A DNA stretch of 11,865 nucleotides. It comes from an uncultured Collinsella sp. Its GTDB lineage: Bacteria; Actinomycetota; Coriobacteriia; Coriobacteriales; Coriobacteriaceae. The translations under genes and the position numbers were made by a program. The notes under the pieces were generated by a model, which searched no databases, had not been told where the DNA came from, and saw nothing but the letters and a program-made list of their open reading frames with translations. Shown here in pieces: positions 7,391-11,865 of the stretch. Positions within the stretch are counted from its first letter, which is position 1. Each line of letters begins with the position of its first letter. Location: positions 1 through 11,865 of the forward strand of contig CABSMB010000018.1 of the NCBI GenBank assembly GCA_902478705.1, written 5' to 3'.

Positions 7391-7461
7391 GCAAGGAGTG
7401 TCCCCAAGTGCCGCAAGAGTGTCCCTTTTGACTAGTCATTTAAGAACGTCCCCAATGACTA
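7391..7461. repeat. direct and inverted repeat block
   Basis: Two near-identical direct repeats (GCAAGGAGTGTCCCC at 7391-7405, GCAAGAGTGTCCC at 7413-7425) are followed by a perfect 8-bp inverted repeat TAGTCATT (7433-7440) / AATGACTA (7454-7461) with a 13-nt loop. It looks like a copy of an intergenic repeat unit; no gene is recognisable. The stretch 7462-7525 that follows shows nothing I can name. Confidence 0.6.
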
Positions 7462-7525
7462 CCATGGCAACGTCGCAGGTAGAGGACGGGCAGCGAGCGA
7501 CATCCAGGCCGAACAAGTTGGCATG

Positions 7526-7568
7526 AAAAAGGCGAGGCATAGACCTTCTGGTCATGCCTCGCCTTTTG
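7526..7568. terminator. bidirectional Rho-independent terminator
   Basis: A strong stem pairs 7528-7540 (AAAGGCGAGGCAT) with 7554-7566 perfectly, continued by GACC/GGTC around a TTCT loop with one bulged A. It has an A-run on the left and a T-run on the right, so it can terminate transcripts in both directions. It lies between the converging HAD (+) and lipoprotein (-) genes, as expected for such a site. Confidence 0.92.
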
Positions 7569-7609
7569 AATGACAAATTGTCGTCCTGGGCGGCGCGCAG
7601 CGTCAACTG

Positions 7610-7636
7610 GTTACGCGGTTCGTAGAACCGCGTAAC
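7610..7636. repeat. perfect 12-bp inverted repeat at lipoprotein gene end
   Basis: GTTACGCGGTTC (7610-7621) and GAACCGCGTAAC (7625-7636) are exact reverse complements separated by GTA. It starts 4 nt past the lipoprotein stop codon. No T-run follows on either strand. It may stabilise the mRNA 3' end ahead of the bidirectional terminator, or be a protein-binding site. Confidence 0.75.
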
Positions 7637-7640
7637 TCCC

Positions 7641-8198
7641 CTAGCTCATCATGGCGTTCATCATTTCGTTGGTTGCGGAATCGTCGGCGGACCACTCGCC
7701 GTCGTCATTGCAGGAGTACTTGAAAGTGACCGTGGTGTCCTTGGTCTTGGCAGCCTTGGTCACGTCGACCATAACCTGACCGGCCATCTTGTACAGCTCG
7801 TCATCGGAAGGCATCGAATCGAGTGCGGTGACCTTCTCCTGGTACTGGGTGGCAAAATCCTCAACGATCTGATTCATGGACTTGCAGGTGATGGTGACCT
7901 CGGCAGTTGCGGTGCCCTTGTCCTCGTCGACCGTCACGTCGCCGATCTTGTAGTCAAAGCCCTCGAGATAGCTCTTGGCGTACTCCTTGGGATCGATGCC
8001 CAGCTGCTCGAACTCGTCGCCCGAGGCCTCTTCCAGGCCGGCGAGGAAGTCGTCGCCACCGTTCTTGACCTCGTCAAACTGCGTCGTAAGATCCTCGGTG
8101 ATGAGCTCCTCAACCGAAGGGCCTCCGCAGCCAGAAAGCACAACCACGCACGCGACCAAAACAGCCATCAGGGGCGCAAGCAGCAGCTTCTTCTTCAT
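7641..8198 (-). CDS. small secreted lipoprotein of unknown function
   Basis: A 185-residue predicted lipoprotein. MKKK is followed by a hydrophobic stretch and the lipobox LSGC, so signal peptidase II should cleave before C24, leaving a membrane-anchored extracellular protein. The mature part is acidic and soluble (GPSVEELITEDLTTQFDEVKNG, then a strand-rich region with DVTVDEDKGTATAEVTITCKS and TTVTFKYSCNDDGEW). Two further cysteines could form a disulfide. I chose the ATG at 8198 because GGAGG precedes it by 5 nt and the signal peptide begins there; the frame opens 13 codons earlier without such support. It resembles lipoproteins of Gram-positive gut bacteria carrying DUF5105-like domains, but I am not sure of the family and assign no function. 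It stands alone, with its own candidate promoter and a bidirectional terminator. Confidence 0.88.
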   Translation of the reverse strand: MKKKLLLAPLMAVLVACVVVLSGCGGPSVEELITEDLTTQFDEVKNGGDDFLAGLEEASGDEFEQLGIDPKEYAKSYLEGFDYKIGDVTVDEDKGTATAEVTITCKSMNQIVEDFATQYQEKVTALDSMPSDDELYKMAGQVMVDVTKAAKTKDTTVTFKYSCNDDGEWSADDSATNEMMNAMMS

Positions 8199-8261
8199 GA
8201 CATTCCTCCCAACAAGCGGCACCGCGCTTCCCAACACAGTGCACGTCGTAACAATAAGGCC

Positions 8262-8291
8262 ATACTAGCCGCTAACGAACACCCTCGGCAA
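8262..8291 (-). promoter_or_regulatory. candidate promoter of lipoprotein gene
   Basis: On the minus strand TTGCCG (8286-8291) lies 18 nt before TAGTAT (8262-8267), a fair sigma-70-type pair. It would give a leader of roughly 55 nt before the ATG at 8198. It is in the right place and orientation, but neither box is perfect. Confidence 0.45.
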
Positions 8292-8375
8292 AGCAAAGGC
8301 GCGGTCGGCTCAATTTAACGTCCGAACGGTTTGCCGGTCCGCTCAACGTGCAATAAAACGCATCCGGACCGTGCA

Positions 8376-8408
8376 ATAAAAAAGGGTGACCGGATAACCC
8401 GACCACCC
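8376..8408 (-). terminator. Rho-independent terminator of the PTS EIIA gene
   Basis: On the minus strand GGGTGGTCGG (8399-8408) pairs with CCGGTCACCC (8384-8393) through 10 bp, including two G-T pairs, around a 5-nt loop. It is followed by TTTTTTATT. It starts 25 nt after the EIIA stop codon. Confidence 0.92.
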
Positions 8409-8433
8409 CAAAACACCCTATGGATGCCGCAGC

Positions 8434-8970
8434 TTACTTGCGGACAACCTTGACGATGGCGTCGCCGGCGGCGACAGCGGAGTCAGCCTCGACGGCGAGC
8501 TCAACATCGGCAAACTCGGCGGTATTGGACACAGCCACGACGACGCAGTCCTTGTAACCGGCAGCGGCGATCTTGGCGCGGTCGATCTTGAGCATGGGCT
8601 GGCCGGCCTTCACGACATCGTCGGCCTTGACGAAGCCCTCGAAGCCGTCGCCGTTCATGTTGACGGTATCGACGCCAACGTGCACCAGGACCTCGATGCC
8701 GCTATCGGACTGCAGGCCCACGGCGTGACCCATGGTGACGGTCACCTTGCCGTCGCAGGGAGCGTAGACCAGATCGTCCTCGGGCCACACGGCGCAGCCC
8801 TTGCCCAGGACCTCGCCACCAAAGACGGGATCGGGCACGTCAGCCATCTTGATGACCTTGCCCTTGACGGGCGAGCACAGCACGTCGGCGCCGGCAGAAG
8901 CAGAGATGGAGGCAGGAGCAGCGGCAGCCGCGGGCTCAGCCTTCTTCTTGAACATATCAAACAGACCCAT
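8434..8970 (-). CDS. PTS glucose-type EIIA component
   Basis: A 178-residue single-domain EIIA of the glucose family (Crr-like), a cytoplasmic phosphocarrier that takes phosphate from HPr and hands it to an EIIB domain during sugar uptake. Both active-site histidines are visible: H82 (GHAVGLQSDSG) and the phosphorylated H97 in EVLVHVGVDTVNMNGDGF. LCSPVKGKVIKMADVPDPVF is the usual start of the domain. The N-terminus MGLFDMFKKK resembles the amphipathic lead of E. coli Crr, followed by an Ala-rich linker. I start at the ATG at 8970, where GAGGAG lies 7 nt upstream; the longer frame to 9009 has no such support. No EIIB or EIIC is in the window, so it must serve permeases encoded elsewhere. It lies downstream of a 6-phospho-beta-glucosidase gene but has its own promoter and terminator. 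It may also have regulatory roles, as Crr does, but that is not shown here. Confidence 0.95.
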   Translation of the reverse strand: MGLFDMFKKKAEPAAAAAPASISASAGADVLCSPVKGKVIKMADVPDPVFGGEVLGKGCAVWPEDDLVYAPCDGKVTVTMGHAVGLQSDSGIEVLVHVGVDTVNMNGDGFEGFVKADDVVKAGQPMLKIDRAKIAAAGYKDCVVVAVSNTAEFADVELAVEADSAVAAGDAIVKVVRK

Positions 8971-9019
8971 ATGTTTTCTCCTCTTGATTAAGCGCAACGT
9001 TATGCGCATGCCTATGGTG

Positions 9020-9048
9020 ATTATAGTGCCAAATGGCCCAAATTCTAA
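9020..9048 (-). promoter_or_regulatory. candidate promoter of the PTS EIIA gene
   Basis: A perfect TATAAT lies on the minus strand at 9020-9025, with TTAGAA (9043-9048) 17 nt upstream as a weak -35. The leader to the ATG at 8970 would be about 43 nt. Confidence 0.65.
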
Positions 9049-9111
9049 GGTGAGGGCTCGAATCGCGAGCGCCTACCAACGCCTTTGTCCCATCGGCGCC
9101 CGTTTTGTTGA

Positions 9112-9195
9112 TTAACCCTCGATAAGCCCCAGGCGCACGAAGGCGTTCCAGATGCCGCCGTCGTCGACATCGGTGGTCACGTAGTCGGCGGCCGG
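9112..9195 (-). pseudogene. C-terminal remnant of a Cof-type HAD hydrolase
   Basis: On the minus strand the last codons before a TAA at 9112-9114 read PAADYVTTDVDDGGIWNAF and then VRLGLIEG. That is the characteristic ending of Cof-type HAD phosphatases (ADYVT..vdeDGi..al..lgli). Just upstream the frame runs into a palindromic hairpin (9196-9219) and soon into the GH1 gene, so everything before the last roughly 28 codons is missing, including all catalytic motifs. I interpret it as what is left after a deletion of a hydrolase gene that once lay between the GH1 and EIIA genes. It is too short to be functional and was identified from memory of the family ending. Confidence 0.6.
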
Positions 9196-9219
9196 TCCGG
9201 CGTTCGGCAGAACGCCGGA
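9196..9219. repeat. perfect 10-bp hairpin downstream of the GH1 gene
   Basis: TCCGGCGTTC and GAACGCCGGA are exact reverse complements around a 4-nt loop, 20 nt past the GH1 stop on the minus strand. It has no T-run. It may act as the 3' end of the GH1 transcript and marks the edge of the truncated hydrolase remnant. Confidence 0.7.
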
Positions 9220-9239
9220 ACCCAATCGCCGGAACTCAA

Positions 9240-10829
<1,590 letters not shown>

Positions 10830-10830
10830 T

Positions 10831-10862
10831 CAAAAAGGGAAAGGTTTATTTTGGTCGGTTTT
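10831..10862. repeat. second locus of the AAAAAGGGA-TTTATTTTGG repeat
   Basis: CAAAAAGGGA, then AAGG and TTTATTTTGG, match each arm of the inverted repeat at 1176-1246 with one difference in 24 nt. The following TCGGTTTT also follows the right arm there (1247-1254). Here it is a single arm without its partner, and it reaches the stop codon of the AraC-family gene (10861-10863). It is probably a degraded or half copy of the same dispersed element. Confidence 0.8.
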
Positions 10863-11865
10863 ATCTGGGCAAACGCTGGCGATAGGCAGCCGGCGTGCAG
10901 CCATAGCGCTCGGCAAACTTTTTGTAGAAGAAACTCATGTTGGCGTAGCCCGCCTCGCGCGCGGCTGCCTCTGCCGTGGAGCCGGCATCGAGCAGCGTCG
11001 CCGCGCGCGCCAGGCGGCTCTCCTGCACCAGCTGCATAAACGTGCGACCCGTCTGCCGCTTGAGCAGCGCACTTGTGTAGTTGGGACTCAGGTGCAGATG
11101 CTCGGCCACATCCTGGAGCGTGCAGTCGCGGGCGTGGCGCTCTATGTAGCCCACAGCAGCGGCCGCTTGCGCCGAGGGCAGCGCGGGTGCGTCCGCCTGC
11201 AGCAGCGCGGCTTCGTAGCTTTGCATGAGCTCGACCAGCAGCAGCTCGAACAGCCTCGAGACAATCTGGGGGCTCGCGGCGGTGGGATCCAGGCGCTCGC
11301 ACAGCATCTCCTGCATGTGGCGGCGCACGCGGCGGCTGCCGCCCGTGTGGAAATGCACGTGACCGCGGTGGTCGGTTTCATCATTGAGGGCGTTGAGCAA
11401 AAAGCTCGAGACCGCGCTTGTGGGCGAAAGGCTTTGCTCCAGGCTACGGCGCAGCATTGGCCGCGAAATGATGACGCTCAGCATAATGTCGTGCTCGCCG
11501 AGCCCGCCTACGGCATGCGGGCAGGCGGCATCGAGCAGGAGGACCTCGTTTTGAGCAAGCGTGAGCGCCGCACCGTTGACGATTTGCGGCGCCCGTCCTC
11601 GATAGACATAGCTGATTTCGACATAATCGTGCACGTGTTCCGGCACAGGATTGAAGCGCGAGTTGCGAACAATCGATAGACCCTCGGGCATGCCCTCTTG
11701 ATGCAGGACGAGCGTTGGGTTGCCGATTTTACGGACATGTCGACCATCGGCATCCGCCTGATTGCCTCGGCCGAGTGCATCATTCCAGTCGTAATGGACG
11801 CCCGCGCGATAGGCGCGCTCGCCCATATGACCCAATCCGCTGTCAAGAGCCACAATGGCCCCGCC
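10861..11865 (-). CDS. AraC-family transcriptional regulator (5' end uncertain)
   Basis: A regulator of at least 330 residues if started at the GTG at 11853; the frame stays open to the window edge, so the true start may lie outside. An ATG at 11826 is another option, but neither has a clear ribosome binding site. The N-terminal half holds a cupin-like sensor domain (PVPEHVHDYVEISYVYRGRA near residues 69-88, metal-site-like H73/H75/E79). The C-terminal 100 residues form the AraC/XylS DNA-binding domain with two helix-turn-helices (LQDVAEHLHLSPNYTSALLK, and the signature AGYANMSFFYKKFAERYGCT followed by PAAYRQRL). Such proteins usually activate sugar-use genes on binding a sugar. The 6-phospho-beta-glucosidase gene lies directly downstream on the same strand, making it the likely target, though this is inference from position. 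A dispersed repeat abuts its stop codon. Confidence 0.92.
   Translation of the reverse strand, partial: GGAIVALDSGLGHMGERAYRAGVHYDWNDALGRGNQADADGRHVRKIGNPTLVLHQEGMPEGLSIVRNSRFNPVPEHVHDYVEISYVYRGRAPQIVNGAALTLAQNEVLLLDAACPHAVGGLGEHDIMLSVIISRPMLRRSLEQSLSPTSAVSSFLLNALNDETDHRGHVHFHTGGSRRVRRHMQEMLCERLDPTAASPQIVSRLFELLLVELMQSYEAALLQADAPALPSAQAAAAVGYIERHARDCTLQDVAEHLHLSPNYTSALLKRQTGRTFMQLVQESRLARAATLLDAGSTAEAAAREAGYANMSFFYKKFAERYGCTPAAYRQRLPR

Noticed and set aside
7183..7461. A CRISPR array.
   Set aside because: The repeats are diverged palindromes in alternating orientation with irregular lengths and no unique spacers, and there is no cas gene.

Overview
The window looks like chromosomal DNA of a high-GC, gut-associated Coriobacteriia member, probably Collinsella or a close relative. 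This is inferred from base composition, the gene set (hydrogenase maturation, PTS sugar uptake, small lipoproteins) and the style of the intergenic repeats; no rRNA or other marker gene is present to prove it.

Left part (1-6346, + strand). The 3' end of a thioredoxin gene and its terminator are followed by a nickel/hydrogenase block: a small His-rich helical protein of unknown family, a NikR-type nickel-responsive repressor, then hypF, hypC, hypD and hypE. HypF makes the carbamoyl group, HypE converts it to a thiocyanate on its C-terminal Cys, and HypC-HypD assembles the Fe(CN)2CO unit of [NiFe] hydrogenase. hypA, hypB and the hydrogenase structural genes are not in the window. A perfect 25-bp inverted repeat lies between nikR and hypF.

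The most important observation concerns hypF. Its reading frame is broken at about 2760-2796 by a sequence matching the Illumina Nextera (Tn5 mosaic-end) adapter at 32 of 34 positions. Removing 35 nt there restores one continuous 817-codon HypF. The break is therefore almost certainly a sequencing or assembly artefact, not a pseudogene, a natural transposon or programmed frameshifting.

Middle (6347-8433). A HAD-family phosphatase gene (+) converges on a small lipoprotein gene (-). About 500 nt of non-coding DNA between them holds three tandem hairpins built from related half-sites, a second repeat family, a strong bidirectional terminator and a 12-bp inverted repeat.

Right part (8434-11865, - strand). 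An AraC-family regulator (5' end at or beyond the window edge), a GH1 6-phospho-beta-glucosidase and a glucose-type PTS EIIA protein suggest a beta-glucoside uptake and hydrolysis locus. Between the last two is a short remnant of a Cof-type HAD hydrolase gene.

I found no CRISPR array, tRNA or rRNA gene, transposase, phage gene, toxin-antitoxin pair or recognisable defence system, and no convincing new multi-gene system.
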